A DNA stretch of 35,743 nt from Desulfobacterales bacterium (GTDB lineage: Bacteria; Desulfobacterota; Desulfobacteria; Desulfobacterales; UBA11574). Positions 1 to 12,037 of this stretch are shown piece after piece; position 1 is the first letter of the stretch, and each line of letters opens with the position of its first letter. The stretch covers positions 1 through 35,743 of the forward strand of contig JAUVTO010000003.1 in assembly GCA_030601485.1 (NCBI GenBank), written 5' to 3'. A program made the translations under genes and the position numbers. Below the pieces are notes generated by a model. That model did not search any database. It was not told the DNA's origin and worked only from the letters and a program-made list of their open reading frames with translations.

Positions 1-305
1 CTAACCATCGTAGCCTTGGTAGGCCGTTACCCTACCAACAAGCTAATGGTACGCGGGCTCCTCTCCAAACGATAGCTTACATGTAGAGGCCATCTTTGAT
101 TTTGAAAACCGAAGATTTCAAAATATTATCCGGTATTAGCATCGCTTTCGCGATGTTATCCCCAATTCAAGGGTAGATTACCCACGCGTTACTCACCCGT
201 GCGCCACTTTACTATCTTCTGCAAGCAGAAGAGTTCTCGTACGACTTGCATGTGTTAAGCACGCCGCCAGCGTTCATTCTGAGCCAGGATCAAACTCTCC
301 AATTA
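1..305 (-). rRNA. rrs: 16S ribosomal RNA, 5' portion (truncated by window start)
   Basis: Reverse complement contains AGAGTTTGATCCTGGCTCAG (279-298) followed by AATGAACGCTGGCGGCGTGCTTAACACATGCAAGTCG and GGCGCACGGGTGAGTAACGCGTGG; the 5' end is estimated from the usual offset of the 27F site. Confidence 0.97.
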
Positions 306-463
306 AAATATATCAATTGCGTCTGCCTTCCGGCAGTCGCAATGAATTAACTGCGAAACCTAACTCACAAGCTGTCACTATTTAGTTTTCAAAGATCAAA
401 AAGAACCATTAAAAGAATGGCTTTTTAAGCCCATACTGTCAAAGAGAAACAGTTGGAACTTTC

Positions 464-491
464 ATTATATGAAATCAATCTATATTGTCAA
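464..491 (-). promoter_or_regulatory. Sigma-70-type promoter of the rRNA operon
   Basis: On the minus strand: TTGACA (486-491), 16-nt spacer, TATAAT (464-469), oriented into the 16S gene. Confidence 0.85.
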
Positions 492-492
492 T

Positions 493-536
493 GTTTTTTT
501 TAAATTTGTACAAAGTTTTTTTTAAATTTGTACAAA
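493..536. repeat. Two perfect tandem copies of a 22-bp AT-rich unit (GTTTTTTTTAAATTTGTACAAA)
   Basis: 493-514 and 515-536 are identical and directly upstream of the rRNA -35 box; each contains the palindrome TTTGTACAAA. Confidence 0.93.
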
Positions 537-594
537 AATTCTCAATTTTTTAGACCAAAAGAAACAAAATATTTAAAATTATTTGTTACCTTTG

Positions 595-1920
595 TCAAGA
601 CTTATTTTTAATTATTTTAATTTTATGATACCGTTTTTTTCCTGCCCTTAATAGTATTTCCAGGTCAACAATATCGCTATCGGTTAACAGGTAATCAAAG
701 GATTCTATCCGCTGGCCGTTAACATAGGCCCCTCCCTGCTCAATGAGCCTTCTGGCCGCACTTCCCGAGTTTGATAGACCCACCATATGATACAACTTAA
801 ATGCCGGAATACCCTCTTTAAATCGGTCTATCTCTATGTGTGAATGTGGGGTCGAATCAACACTACCTGCCGCTTCAATCTCTAAGGCCGGTAAAACACC
901 GCCATCTCGATGAATCGAACTTGACGGCAGAATGTCTTTAGGAACAACTCGAGCGCCAAATTGGCTTTTAGCATCATTATATGCATTGATCGCCTCTTCC
1001 TTTCCGTGAGCAATCTGAGTGGTTTCAAATGCCAGGACAACCTTAGCGCTGTTTAAATCGGCACCGTTTAATTTCTCAAGCTCCTTGATCTCCTCCATGG
1101 GCAAAAATGTAAACAGAGCCATAAATCTGGCTACATCTCGATCATCTGTATTTACCCAGTACTGATAATAATTATACGGCAACGTTCTGGCCGGATCAAG
1201 CCACACAGCACCTTCAGCTGTTTTGCCCATCTTTGCGCCGCTGCTGGTAGTGATTAACGGAAAGGTAATCCCAAATACGGTTTCTTGACGAACCCTTCTA
1301 ATTAACTCGACGCCGGCAACAATGTTACCCCATTGATCACTCCCTCCCATCTGCAATCTACATCCATAATGATCATAGAGTTCCAGAAAATCATAGGCCT
1401 GTAAAAGCATATAATTAAATTCAATAAAATTGAGACCTTCCTCGGATTCAAGGCGCATTTTATAGCTTTCGGCTTTTATCATACGATTAACAGAAAAATG
1501 TCGTCCAAAATCTCTTAAAAAAGGTATATACTTTAATTTAGTCAGCCAATCGGCATTGTTCAACATCAGCGCATTGTCATCGCTAAAGTCGATAAATCGG
1601 GACAGCTGTTTTTTAATCCCCATTGCGTTCTCATCTACCATCTCAGGTGTTAAAAGCTTACGCATTTCAGTCTTTCCACTGGGATCACCCACAAGGCCTG
1701 TCCCGCCCCCTATAAGCGCTATAGGACGATGGCCGTGTTTTTGCATATGTGCAAGTGACATTATCGGAACAAGGCTCCCCACATGGAGACTGGATGCTGT
1801 AGGATCAAAACCGATATAACAAGTCACCTGCCCGGCTTCGAGATATTGGTCCAGCACTTTCTCATGTGTTGTCTGATCAATAAAACCTCTTTCTTTAAGA
1901 ATATCGATCAAATTCGCCAT
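595..1920 (-). CDS. tyrS: Tyrosyl-tRNA synthetase
   Basis: 441 aa; YIGFDPTASSLHVGSLVPIM, GGGTGLVGDPSGKTEMR, MGGSDQWGNIVAG, KMGKT motif and C-terminal S4 domain. Confidence 0.98.
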   Translation of the reverse strand: MANLIDILKERGFIDQTTHEKVLDQYLEAGQVTCYIGFDPTASSLHVGSLVPIMSLAHMQKHGHRPIALIGGGTGLVGDPSGKTEMRKLLTPEMVDENAMGIKKQLSRFIDFSDDNALMLNNADWLTKLKYIPFLRDFGRHFSVNRMIKAESYKMRLESEEGLNFIEFNYMLLQAYDFLELYDHYGCRLQMGGSDQWGNIVAGVELIRRVRQETVFGITFPLITTSSGAKMGKTAEGAVWLDPARTLPYNYYQYWVNTDDRDVARFMALFTFLPMEEIKELEKLNGADLNSAKVVLAFETTQIAHGKEEAINAYNDAKSQFGARVVPKDILPSSSIHRDGGVLPALEIEAAGSVDSTPHSHIEIDRFKEGIPAFKLYHMVGLSNSGSAARRLIEQGGAYVNGQRIESFDYLLTDSDIVDLEILLRAGKKRYHKIKIIKNKS

Positions 1921-1950
1921 GTTATTTTTACCTCATTCATAATTTTCAAG

Positions 1951-3513
1951 TTATTTGTTTGCGTACTCTACGGCCCGGGTTTCGCGTATAACTGTAACCT
2001 TGATCTGGCCCGGAAAAGTTAGAGACTCTTCAATTTTTTTGGCAATATCTCTGCTGAGAAGCGTTGACTCTTCATCAGAGATAATACCACTTTCGACGAT
2101 AACCCTCAGTTCCCTTCCAGCCTGAATGGCGAAGGTATTGGCAACTCCATTAAATGAGTTTGCTATGTTTTCAAGGTCTTCCAACCTTTTGATATAATTT
2201 TCAAGCAGCTCCTTACGAGCTCCGGGTCTTGCCCCGGATAAAGCATCAGCAGCTTGTATCAACAAATCATACACCGAACTCGGCGGCACATCTTCATGAT
2301 GAGCGGCAATGGCATGCACGACCTCAGGTGTTTCACCAAATTTTTTTGCGAGCTTAGAACCGATTATAGCATGCTGGCCTTCAACCTCGCGGTCAATCGC
2401 CTTTCCGATATCATGCAATAATCCCATGCGCCTCGCCAGTTTCGAGTTCAGCCCCAATTCAGATGCCATAATACCGCTTATAACACCCACCTCGACCGAA
2501 TGCTGCAGAACATTCTGAGCATAACTGGTACGAAACTTTAATCGACCGATATAGTTAATAAGTTCGCTATGAATACCGTGAACACCCAAATCAAAGGCCG
2601 CCTGTTCTCCAGCTTCTTTTATGGTTAAATCAACCTCTTTCCCAACTTTTTTAACAACATCCTCAATGCGAGCCGGATGAATCCGACCATCCGCTATTAA
2701 TCGCATCAGTGAAAGCCTGGCAACCTCGCGTCGAACCGGATTAAAACCAGACAAGATGACCGCCTCAGGTGTATCATCAATGATAAGATCAATACCGGTT
2801 GCCGCCTCAAGGGCACGAATATTTCTACCTTCTCTGCCAATTATTCGCCCTTTCATCTCATCGTTTGGAAGTTGAACCACTGAAACAGTATGTTCAGCAA
2901 CAAAATCTCCGGCGTACCTTTGGATGGCAGTAGCCATGATCTTTGTGGCTTTTTTTGTTGCCTGTTCTTTTGTTTCATTCTCTATCCTTTTGATAATCTT
3001 GGCACCTTCATATCGTGCCTCGTTTTCCATGGCCCTAATCAGAAGTTCCTTGGCCTGTTCCGCCGTTAAACCGGAAATTTTTTCAAGCTGTCTTTTTTGT
3101 TCTTCAATAAGCTCATTATATTTAATTTTAATCCGCTCTATTTCTTCCTCTCTAATCCCAAGCTTTTTCTCTTTTCGCGAAATGTCCCGTTCTCTGCGTT
3201 CGAATTGATCTATCTTGCGGTCGATATTCTCCTCTTTTTGAATCAACCGCTGCTCTTTCTTTTTCAATTCATATTTAGTCTCTTTAGTATCAGCATCAAA
3301 CTCACTTTTCATTTTGAAAAGTTTGTCTTTAACCTCCAGTTGGGCTTCTTTTATCAGAGTTTCTGATCTTCTCTTGGCATCCTCTAATATTCGCGAAGTT
3401 TCCCTTTCAGCCGCCTTAACTTTCTGAGCTACAATTATCCCTTTAACCCAATAGGCAATCGCAAAGCCTATCACGAATGCAATCATGCCTATTAATAAAT
3501 TATATTCATTCAT
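1951..3513 (-). CDS. rny: Ribonuclease Y
   Basis: 520 aa; N-terminal TM, long coiled coil, KH domain ([19 protein letters not shown]), HD domain ([10 protein letters not shown]). Confidence 0.97.
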   Translation of the reverse strand: MNEYNLLIGMIAFVIGFAIAYWVKGIIVAQKVKAAERETSRILEDAKRRSETLIKEAQLEVKDKLFKMKSEFDADTKETKYELKKKEQRLIQKEENIDRKIDQFERRERDISRKEKKLGIREEEIERIKIKYNELIEEQKRQLEKISGLTAEQAKELLIRAMENEARYEGAKIIKRIENETKEQATKKATKIMATAIQRYAGDFVAEHTVSVVQLPNDEMKGRIIGREGRNIRALEAATGIDLIIDDTPEAVILSGFNPVRREVARLSLMRLIADGRIHPARIEDVVKKVGKEVDLTIKEAGEQAAFDLGVHGIHSELINYIGRLKFRTSYAQNVLQHSVEVGVISGIMASELGLNSKLARRMGLLHDIGKAIDREVEGQHAIIGSKLAKKFGETPEVVHAIAAHHEDVPPSSVYDLLIQAADALSGARPGARKELLENYIKRLEDLENIANSFNGVANTFAIQAGRELRVIVESGIISDEESTLLSRDIAKKIEESLTFPGQIKVTVIRETRAVEYANK

Positions 3514-3805
3514 TAGCCTACTCCCCGGAAATATTCATATTCAACACTCTCATCCAGATTAAACCTTTTAGTTTTACCTGTAAATTTCAATAGGTTAGTT
3601 TGATATCAGATAAAATTAGCCGCTATACGATACGACTTATGAAGAATGTTATAATAAGGCAGATTATGAATGAGAAATTGAGGAAAAGCCAGGTAAGGTA
3701 GCTAAAAAATTGATGATTTCTGTATGCCTTTAATGTTTCAATAGATTTGTACCGGCACTTCCTGCCATATCAGATTGATCGCCATCTTTGATCTGAATTA
3801 AGCAG

Positions 3806-3986
3806 GACCCCTGCCACAATGCCGTGTTGGGAGGTCTTTGAGCCAATAAAATAAAGTGGGCGCCTTTTATAATTTCTTTAGGCTTTTCTGTACGAGCAGA
3901 ACATGCGCACCAAAATCAGGGAAGGCTCCCTTTAAATGGATGTTGGGTCAAAGAACATCTTCCAATCACAAACACGGCAGGGGTCA
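3806..3986 (-). ncRNA. ssrS: 6S RNA
   Basis: Minus strand contains TGGTGCGCATGTTCTGCTCGTACAGAAAAGCCTAAAG, resembling the conserved 6S segment (E. coli GGTGAGCATGCTCGGTCCGTCCGAGAAGCCTTAAAA). Terminal arms ACCCCTGCCgtgtt / aacacGGCattgtGGCAGGGGT can pair. Immediately downstream of zapA, the conserved 6S location. Confidence 0.85.
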
Positions 3987-4132
3987 AACGCCTGGTTTAA
4001 GAAACATTAAGATCAAATTATATCCTGTGAGGATAACAAAAACTTCCTGGATTTGTCCTTAATAAATACAGGCATTAAGGGAGAAAAGGGGAAATACAAC
4101 CTATAGTAGTGGTATCAACTTGTTAAAAACCT

Positions 4133-4426
4133 TCAATCATTTACCGCAGCATCCAATTCGCGTATCAGATTCGCTGATTTTTTCGAAATATGTATCAACA
4201 AGTCTGAATATTTTCTTTTTTGCTCAATATTTTCATTCGCAATATTAAGTGCGGCTAAAATCAAAGTCGCAAATTTAGCAACTGATGACTGACTCGAATG
4301 TTGAGTTTCAACCTTGGTCACTTCTTTGACAAGGTAATCAGCAACCTCTTTAGCGTTGGTTATGTCTGATTCTGTTTTAAACGTATAAGGCTGCCCAAAA
4401 AGTTCTATTGTTACAAGTTGTTCCAA
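4133..4426 (-). CDS. zapA: Cell division protein ZapA
   Basis: 97 aa; VTIELFGQPYTFKTESD...VADYLVKEV, VAKFATLILAALNIANE pattern of ZapA. Confidence 0.88.
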   Translation of the reverse strand: MEQLVTIELFGQPYTFKTESDITNAKEVADYLVKEVTKVETQHSSQSSVAKFATLILAALNIANENIEQKRKYSDLLIHISKKSANLIRELDAAVND

Positions 4427-4469
4427 TGAATAAGTTCTTCTACCTTTTTAGAATCATCCCTTTTGGCCG

Positions 4470-4712
4470 TTATTCAACCTCTGCAATATCCTCTATCCTG
4501 ACCAAAAGACTATCAATCTTTGACCGGATCAAAGCCTTTTCTTGTGTGTAATTGGTTTCAGCATCAACCTTACCTTGAAGCTCTTCCTCCAACCTCTTAA
4601 TTTTATTCCTAAGTTCTAGGTTTGTCGCCTCAAGTGACTTATAAACATCGATTAATTTTTCAACTTTTTTTTCAATTTCTTCAAATTGTCTTAAGATAAT
4701 TTCGTTATCCAA
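4470..4712 (-). CDS. zapB: ZapB-like coiled-coil cell division protein
   Basis: 80 aa all-coiled-coil protein directly upstream of zapA; family call rests on coiled coil and synteny. Confidence 0.65.
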   Translation of the reverse strand: MDNEIILRQFEEIEKKVEKLIDVYKSLEATNLELRNKIKRLEEELQGKVDAETNYTQEKALIRSKIDSLLVRIEDIAEVE

Positions 4713-4764
4713 TCTTACACCTCATAATCTGTTTGTTTAATATAATCTTTTATATAACCGAAAG

Positions 4765-5517
4765 TCAAGATTTATTCCTTACCCGGTTATGCAAAATGTT
4801 TTCAACCGTCATAAGGTCATGTATGGTGTTAACCCCAACAGTCTCCTCGCTATCGTCACCAATAAGCACCCCCACAACCTTTCCTTCCCTATATCCTAAT
4901 TCAACAATATCGGTTAGATAAAACTCGCCTTGTACGTTGTCGGATTTAATTTTTTTTAATGAATCAATCAAAATTTCTTTTTTAACGCAATATATGCCGG
5001 TGTTAATTGTCTTTATGCTCTTTTGCTTAGCGGATGCATCCGCTTCTTCTACTATTCCTGACACATTCATCTTTTCATCAAACAAAACCCTTCCGTAACC
5101 TTTGGGATTGTCAATTGTTACGGCTAAAAGTGATATGTCTCGTTTAGCTATAATATGATCTTTTAAAAGCCTCATAACGGTTTCAAAAGTTAGAAGTGGT
5201 ACATCACCACATAAAATAATAACTTCTTTAGTATGATCAGGCAGATAAGGGAGTGCGCACGAAGCGGCATGACCTGTCCCGAGTTGATCTTTTTGTAAGG
5301 CAAAAATAACATTAGCATTTTCTGATACTACTTTTCGGACTTTATCAGCCTGATTGCCGATAACAAGAACAACATCATTTCCAGCAACTCTTTTGGCCAT
5401 CTCTACAACATACATAATCATGGGCTTACCGAAAATCTCGTGCAATACTTTTGCTTTTTCGGATTTCATACGTTTGCCCATTCCGGCGGCAAGTATTACA
5501 ATAGCTGGTTTTCCCAT
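4765..5517 (-). CDS. GlmU-like UDP-GlcNAc pyrophosphorylase/nucleotidyltransferase, N-terminal domain only
   Basis: 250 aa; VILAAGMGKRMKSEKAKVLHEIFGKPM, QLGTGHA, CGDVPLL, NTGIY, EFYLTDIV; no left-handed beta-helix acetyltransferase domain before the stop. Confidence 0.88.
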   Translation of the reverse strand: MGKPAIVILAAGMGKRMKSEKAKVLHEIFGKPMIMYVVEMAKRVAGNDVVLVIGNQADKVRKVVSENANVIFALQKDQLGTGHAASCALPYLPDHTKEVIILCGDVPLLTFETVMRLLKDHIIAKRDISLLAVTIDNPKGYGRVLFDEKMNVSGIVEEADASAKQKSIKTINTGIYCVKKEILIDSLKKIKSDNVQGEFYLTDIVELGYREGKVVGVLIGDDSEETVGVNTIHDLMTVENILHNRVRNKS

Positions 5518-5596
5518 AATATTTTCCTTTTTTCACCCATCTCAAAACGCTCTTTCTTTTATATTTTAAACCAGGAGCATTGAATCCTTTGTTTTA

Positions 5597-5633
5597 AAAC
5601 AAAAAGGGCAAACCATATTTTTGGTCTGCCCTC
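5597..5633 (-). terminator. Rho-independent terminator downstream of atpC
   Basis: Minus strand AGGGCAGACC-AAAAATAT-GGTTTGCCCT followed by TTTTTGTTTT. Confidence 0.85.
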
Positions 5634-5709
5634 ATTATTATATAAATCCAACGATCATTTCCCGTATCTCAGGGATAAATATAAACTCAAAAGCCAACGG
5701 TATTTTTTA

Positions 5710-6120
5710 CTATTGCTTTGTTCCAGCAATCCTTATTCGATGCAAGGCTCTCTCCAGAGCTGCCTTGGCTCTCGCAAAGTCGATATCCTCATCTTCTTTT
5801 TCCAAACGTTTCTGGGCTCGTTCCATTGCAGCCTGTGCACGTCCGGTATCAATGTCACGTCTCCTTTCAGCCGATTCTGCCAGCACCGTAAGCTTATCCG
5901 GAAGCGCTTCAGCAAATCCACCGCTGGCAAAAATATATCTTTGCCCCCCGTCTGCACCCGTATAATGGATCATGCCTGTTTTTAAGGTCGTCAAAAAAGT
6001 GGTATGGCCGACAAGTACGCCAAACTCACCAAGACTTCCGGGAGCCACCGCAATTTGGACTTCTTCGCTAACAACCACTTTTTCAGGGGTAACCACTTCT
6101 AATGTAATATTTCCAGCCAT
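5710..6120 (-). CDS. atpC: ATP synthase F1 epsilon subunit
   Basis: 136 aa; ITLEVVTPEKVVVSEEVQIAVAPGSLGEFGVLVGHTTFLTTLKTG. Confidence 0.97.
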   Translation of the reverse strand: MAGNITLEVVTPEKVVVSEEVQIAVAPGSLGEFGVLVGHTTFLTTLKTGMIHYTGADGGQRYIFASGGFAEALPDKLTVLAESAERRRDIDTGRAQAAMERAQKRLEKEDEDIDFARAKAALERALHRIRIAGTKQ

Positions 6121-6136
6121 CCGTTTCCCCTCATAA

Positions 6137-7555
<1,419 letters not shown>

Positions 7556-7627
7556 CTATAGACCTCCAAATCTGTTGTTTGTTATTTGTTAATCGATTAA
7601 CAAATAATTAGTGACTATTTCCCAGGT

Positions 7628-8518
7628 TTATCCTCTAAGGGCCTCGGCACCGCCGACTATATCCATCAACTCTGCGGTTATGGATGCCTGCCGAGCCTTG
7701 TTGTATGCCAGAGTGAGATTGTCTATCATATCGTCACAAGCTTTTGACGCATTGTCCATGGCCATCATCCGTGCGGCATGTTCGCTGGTAGATGTCTCCA
7801 GTAACGCACTGTATAACTGAACATATACGCTCCTTGGCAGTAGCTCACCCAAAAGTTCATCAGGAGATGGTTCGCAAATATGCTCCGCCAGATACGGCTT
7901 GTCCTGGTCTTCGGCCTCATCTTCATCAGATTCCATTGGCGGTATGGGAAGCAACTGTTTTATTGTCGCGACCTGCCGTCCCATGCTAATAAACTCTGAA
8001 TAAACGACATAGACTTCGTCATATTCTCCATTAAGAAATCCGTCTATCAAGCCTTTGCCGGCTGTGGAAGCAATATTGAACTTGATTACAGTCCCAATGA
8101 CGTCAATATGCTCGCTTCTGATAGAAATTTGTTTTTTACGACACCAATCCCGTCCCTTTTTGCCAAAGTTTGTAACGGAGAACTCTATATCCTCTCCGGC
8201 TTCTTTTATAAATGAATCGGCTTTGGAAATAAGGTGTGCATTGAAACCGCCGCACAAGCCCCGATCGGAAGTGCACAAAATAATATGTTTTTTTATGACT
8301 TCATCATGCGGCAAAAGAAGAGGGTTTGTTTCTTCTCCTGCTCTTCCTGAAAGACCTCCAAGAACTTCGGCGAACTTTTCAGCATAGGATCGAAAACCCT
8401 CCATATTGGTCTGGGCGCCACGCAATCTGGAAGCCGCCACCATGTTCATGGCTTTTGTGATTTGTTTTGTCTTCTTTACCGCACCTATTTTTGTTTTGAC
8501 CTCTTTTAACGTCGCCAT
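7628..8518 (-). CDS. atpG: ATP synthase F1 gamma subunit
   Basis: 296 aa; TKQITKAMNMVAASRLRGA and C-terminal NLAYNKARQASITAELMDIVGGAEAL-type motif. Confidence 0.98.
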   Translation of the reverse strand: MATLKEVKTKIGAVKKTKQITKAMNMVAASRLRGAQTNMEGFRSYAEKFAEVLGGLSGRAGEETNPLLLPHDEVIKKHIILCTSDRGLCGGFNAHLISKADSFIKEAGEDIEFSVTNFGKKGRDWCRKKQISIRSEHIDVIGTVIKFNIASTAGKGLIDGFLNGEYDEVYVVYSEFISMGRQVATIKQLLPIPPMESDEDEAEDQDKPYLAEHICEPSPDELLGELLPRSVYVQLYSALLETSTSEHAARMMAMDNASKACDDMIDNLTLAYNKARQASITAELMDIVGGAEALRG

Positions 8519-8653
8519 ACAAATCAGCCTTTATAATTCAAGTTATACAATCGCTTCGCGATTCTATGAAACGTCCACATTCGGCGGACTTAAAAAAAAG
8601 AAATTTCTATACTATTCAATTGCCTGTTATACAAATCAACAAATAACGAATAA

Positions 8654-10171
8654 CTATTTGATTGTATCCTTGAACTCCTCGTCATAAGCGTTCAGGGCCT
8701 CGGCCATAACTTTGTCAAGCTCATCTGATATCTCTTGTTTCTCCGCAATTTCAGTAAAAATCTGAGGATATCTGTCTTCAATAAAAGGGTACAGCCCGGC
8801 CTCATATTTCCCTAAAACACCAACCGGATATTTGTCGAGAAAACCTTTTGTTCCTGCATAGAGTAATGTCACCTGTCTTTCAACCGAGAGCGGTTGAAAC
8901 TGCGGTTGCTTCAAAATCTCAACAAGCCTTTCTCCACGGGCAAGCTGTGCCTGAGTTGTCTTATCCAGGTCGCTTCCAAAAGCGGCAAACGCTTCAAGTT
9001 CACGGAACTGGGCCAGATCAAGCCTGAGGGTACCGGCCACCTGTTTCATGGCTTTGACCTGAGCCGCACCCCCCACGCGAGACACAGAAAGTCCGACATT
9101 AATTGCAGGCCTAACACCTGCAAAGAACAGACTGGGCTCAAGAAAGATCTGCCCGTCGGTAATGGAAATAACATTTGTCGGAATATATGCTGCAACATCA
9201 CCTGCCTGGGTTTCAATAATCGGAAGCGCGGTGAGAGAACCGGCGCCCAGCTCGTCGTTGAGCTTAGCGGCTCGTTCCAGCAGGCGGGAGTGATTATAAA
9301 AAATATCACCCGGGTAAGCTTCACGACCTGGTGGACGTCTCAAAAGAAGTGAAACCTGGCGATATGACGCCGCCTGTTTTGAAAGGTCATCATAGATTAT
9401 GAGCGCATGCATCTTATTGTCCCGGAAATATTCCCCCATGGCACATCCCGAATAAGGAGCGATATACTGCAATGTTGCCGGGTCGCTGGCACAGGCTGCA
9501 ATAACAATCGTATATTCCATGGCCCCGTGTTTTTCAAGGGCGGCAACGACCTGGGCAACCGTCGATTTTTTCTGACCGCAAGCCACATAAATACAGTAAA
9601 CATCCGTATTTTTCTGATTAATGATGGCATCCACCACAAGAGCTGTTTTGCCGATCTGGCGGTCACCAATGACAAGTTCTCGTTGGCCGCGGCCCACCGG
9701 TGTCATGGCATCAATAGCTTTTGCTCCGGTGTACATGGGTTCATGCACACCCTTTCTGTCAATAACACCCGGCGCAACCATCTCGACCCTTCTGGTTTCT
9801 TTGGTATCTATCGGTCCCTTGCCATCAAGAGGTTCACCAACTGCCGAAAGTACCCGCCCAAGGACACCTTTCCCCACAGGAACCTCAGCAATTCGGCCGG
9901 TCCGCTTGACCATATCACCTTCTTTGATACCGAAGTCATCACCCATAACGGCAATGCCTACGTTATCTTCCTCAAGGTTCAGCACAAGGCCAAAAATGCC
10001 ACCCGGAAATTCAACCAGCTCCATGGCCATAACCTTTTCCAGACCATACACTCTGGCAATACCATCACCCACCGACAAAACAACCCCTGTTTCACTCAAT
10101 TCGACTTTCTTGTCGTAATCCGTAATCTGTTCCTTAATAATCTGACTTATTTCTTCAGCTTTTAGTTCCAT
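8654..10171 (-). CDS. atpA: ATP synthase F1 alpha subunit
   Basis: 505 aa; [65 protein letters not shown]. Confidence 0.99.
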   Translation of the reverse strand: MELKAEEISQIIKEQITDYDKKVELSETGVVLSVGDGIARVYGLEKVMAMELVEFPGGIFGLVLNLEEDNVGIAVMGDDFGIKEGDMVKRTGRIAEVPVGKGVLGRVLSAVGEPLDGKGPIDTKETRRVEMVAPGVIDRKGVHEPMYTGAKAIDAMTPVGRGQRELVIGDRQIGKTALVVDAIINQKNTDVYCIYVACGQKKSTVAQVVAALEKHGAMEYTIVIAACASDPATLQYIAPYSGCAMGEYFRDNKMHALIIYDDLSKQAASYRQVSLLLRRPPGREAYPGDIFYNHSRLLERAAKLNDELGAGSLTALPIIETQAGDVAAYIPTNVISITDGQIFLEPSLFFAGVRPAINVGLSVSRVGGAAQVKAMKQVAGTLRLDLAQFRELEAFAAFGSDLDKTTQAQLARGERLVEILKQPQFQPLSVERQVTLLYAGTKGFLDKYPVGVLGKYEAGLYPFIEDRYPQIFTEIAEKQEISDELDKVMAEALNAYDEEFKDTIK

Positions 10172-10722
10172 TATACACTCTCACCCCTTTTTAAAGATTC
10201 TCTCATATTGAGTAATTGTGTTTTGATGCTACCGTCCAAAACCAGATCACCTATTCGAGAAACAATCCCCCCTATAAGGCTGGGGTCTTGTTCAACCTCT
10301 AAAATAATATCTTTACCTGTCTTTTTCGACAGGGTAGTACGAATTTTTTCAACGGTTTCGGATGACAATTCAGTAGCCGAAACCAGACTGGCACGCACAA
10401 CGCCTTTTAATTCATCGGCCAGTTTTTTATAAAACTCATTGATATCACTTAGAAATCCAAACCGTCCTTTGTCAAACAGCAAAAGCAGGAAAGATGCCAT
10501 AACTTTGGAAATATTTACTTTATCTATTACCGCCTGCAAAACCTTTTTACGGCCTCCGGCATCATAAAGCGGGTTGGTAATTGCCTGCTCAAGCTCTTTT
10601 TCACTTGTAATTAAATCTGAAAATCGATCAAGTTCTTCTTTATAGGTCTCAGCCTTATCATCCTCTTTGCCGATAATCAGAAGTGCCTTGGCATAACGCC
10701 GGGCTATTTTCAAATTTTTCAT
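10171..10722 (-). CDS. atpH: ATP synthase F1 delta subunit
   Basis: 183 aa; [13 protein letters not shown]...[27 protein letters not shown]. Confidence 0.96.
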   Translation of the reverse strand: MKNLKIARRYAKALLIIGKEDDKAETYKEELDRFSDLITSEKELEQAITNPLYDAGGRKKVLQAVIDKVNISKVMASFLLLLFDKGRFGFLSDINEFYKKLADELKGVVRASLVSATELSSETVEKIRTTLSKKTGKDIILEVEQDPSLIGGIVSRIGDLVLDGSIKTQLLNMRESLKRGESV

Positions 10723-11342
10723 TATGCCACCACCTTCTCTAAATATTCGTCTACCAATTTATCCTGATCCTGGGTTGTAATATTATTTTTTATCAAGGTT
10801 TCAGCATTAACAAGCGCTTTTTCGAGTATATCTTGCTGCAGTTTTATTTTGGCCTGTTTGAACTCATGCACAATATTGCGGCGGGCCTGTTCTTCTAGTT
10901 TCTCGACAGTCTTTTTTGCCTCATCGATAATCCTCGCCTTGGCCTCGTTTCCCTGCCTTATATACTCTTCAATAAGCTTCTCAGACTCCTGTTCCAAGTG
11001 CGAAAGCCTTTCATTGTATTTTACCAGTTCCTTTTCTGCTTCCTTTTTCTTAGTCTCCAGTTCGCTGAGCTGATCTTTAATACCTTTAATTCTGGAATCA
11101 AGCGCTTGTGATACAGGCTTGCGTAAAACCAAAAAAAGACCGATAGCCAGAACAGCAAAATTCATAACCTTGTAAGTATCGGTCGCTACCCATCCTTTAC
11201 TGCCGTTTCCTTCTGACGAAGCTATAGTCGTCCCCACAAAGCAGAATAAAAGCACGGCCATAATAACTATCGCGGTTAATCCTTTTTGAATAATCAGATT
11301 TTTGCGATTAATACCGGACTGTCTTCTTATATTAAGGTTCAT
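10722..11342 (-). CDS. atpF: ATP synthase F0 b subunit
   Basis: 206 aa; N-terminal hydrophobic extension plus TM, then long charged coiled coil; between atpH and a second b-type gene. Confidence 0.9.
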   Translation of the reverse strand: MNLNIRRQSGINRKNLIIQKGLTAIVIMAVLLFCFVGTTIASSEGNGSKGWVATDTYKVMNFAVLAIGLFLVLRKPVSQALDSRIKGIKDQLSELETKKKEAEKELVKYNERLSHLEQESEKLIEEYIRQGNEAKARIIDEAKKTVEKLEEQARRNIVHEFKQAKIKLQQDILEKALVNAETLIKNNITTQDQDKLVDEYLEKVVA

Positions 11343-11866
11343 TAAACAGCCCTCCCCAGAATTTTTTCACCAATAGCACTCGCAAAGGTATCAATCTCCT
11401 TTTGTAAAGATGCCCTGACAGTCTCGGCATCCTTTGCAATTTTTTCACGTACCTCGGCAAGGTCTGCCTGAGCCTTTTGATTAATTTTATCGATTATCTC
11501 TCTTTCTTGGCCAGCAGCCTCATTTAATAGGGCATTCTTATCATTTAATCCTTTAGCCCTGGCATCTCTAATCCCCGAATCGAAGGCCTCGTTTTTTTCC
11601 TTTACTTCCTTGTCTGAAGTCTCGATATTCTGCTCAAGGTTTGTAATTTTTTCCTTTCTTTGGATCAGAATGTTGCGAATCGGCCTGAATAAAATAATAT
11701 TTAATACCCATACAATAAGGAGAAAATTGGCCATTTGGACCCAAAGCGTCCAATCAGGAATAACCGTTATTCCACCTGAGCCAAAAGCAACTCCCGTAAA
11801 CAATAGAGAGGCTAATATAAAATAGAAGATAATCCGACCTTTCCGGTTTAAACCAACTATTTTCAT
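11342..11866 (-). CDS. ATP synthase F0 b-type (b') subunit
   Basis: 174 aa; single TM followed by coiled coil (NILFRPIRNILIQRKEKI); first gene of the atp operon. Confidence 0.88.
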   Translation of the reverse strand: MKIVGLNRKGRIIFYFILASLLFTGVAFGSGGITVIPDWTLWVQMANFLLIVWVLNIILFRPIRNILIQRKEKITNLEQNIETSDKEVKEKNEAFDSGIRDARAKGLNDKNALLNEAAGQEREIIDKINQKAQADLAEVREKIAKDAETVRASLQKEIDTFASAIGEKILGRAV

Positions 11867-12037
11867 CTATAGATCCTCCATCCATGAAACTTGTAAACGC
11901 GATTTATATAAACTCATGTTTTTAACTCGGCGGTCTATAACATCAGTAATAAAGGTTGTCAAAGGTTTTTTTTAATTTTTCTTTTATGTCTTATTTCCCG
12001 TTAAAATTAAACCTGTTACATTGATAAAAGAAAGGGT

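Noticed and set aside
3856-4062. 68-aa plus-strand ORF
   Set aside because: Lies over the 6S RNA gene on the opposite strand; no protein family resemblance.
9407-10165. 252-aa plus-strand ORF opposite atpA
   Set aside because: Antisense shadow of a highly conserved gene; the atpA frame is unambiguous.
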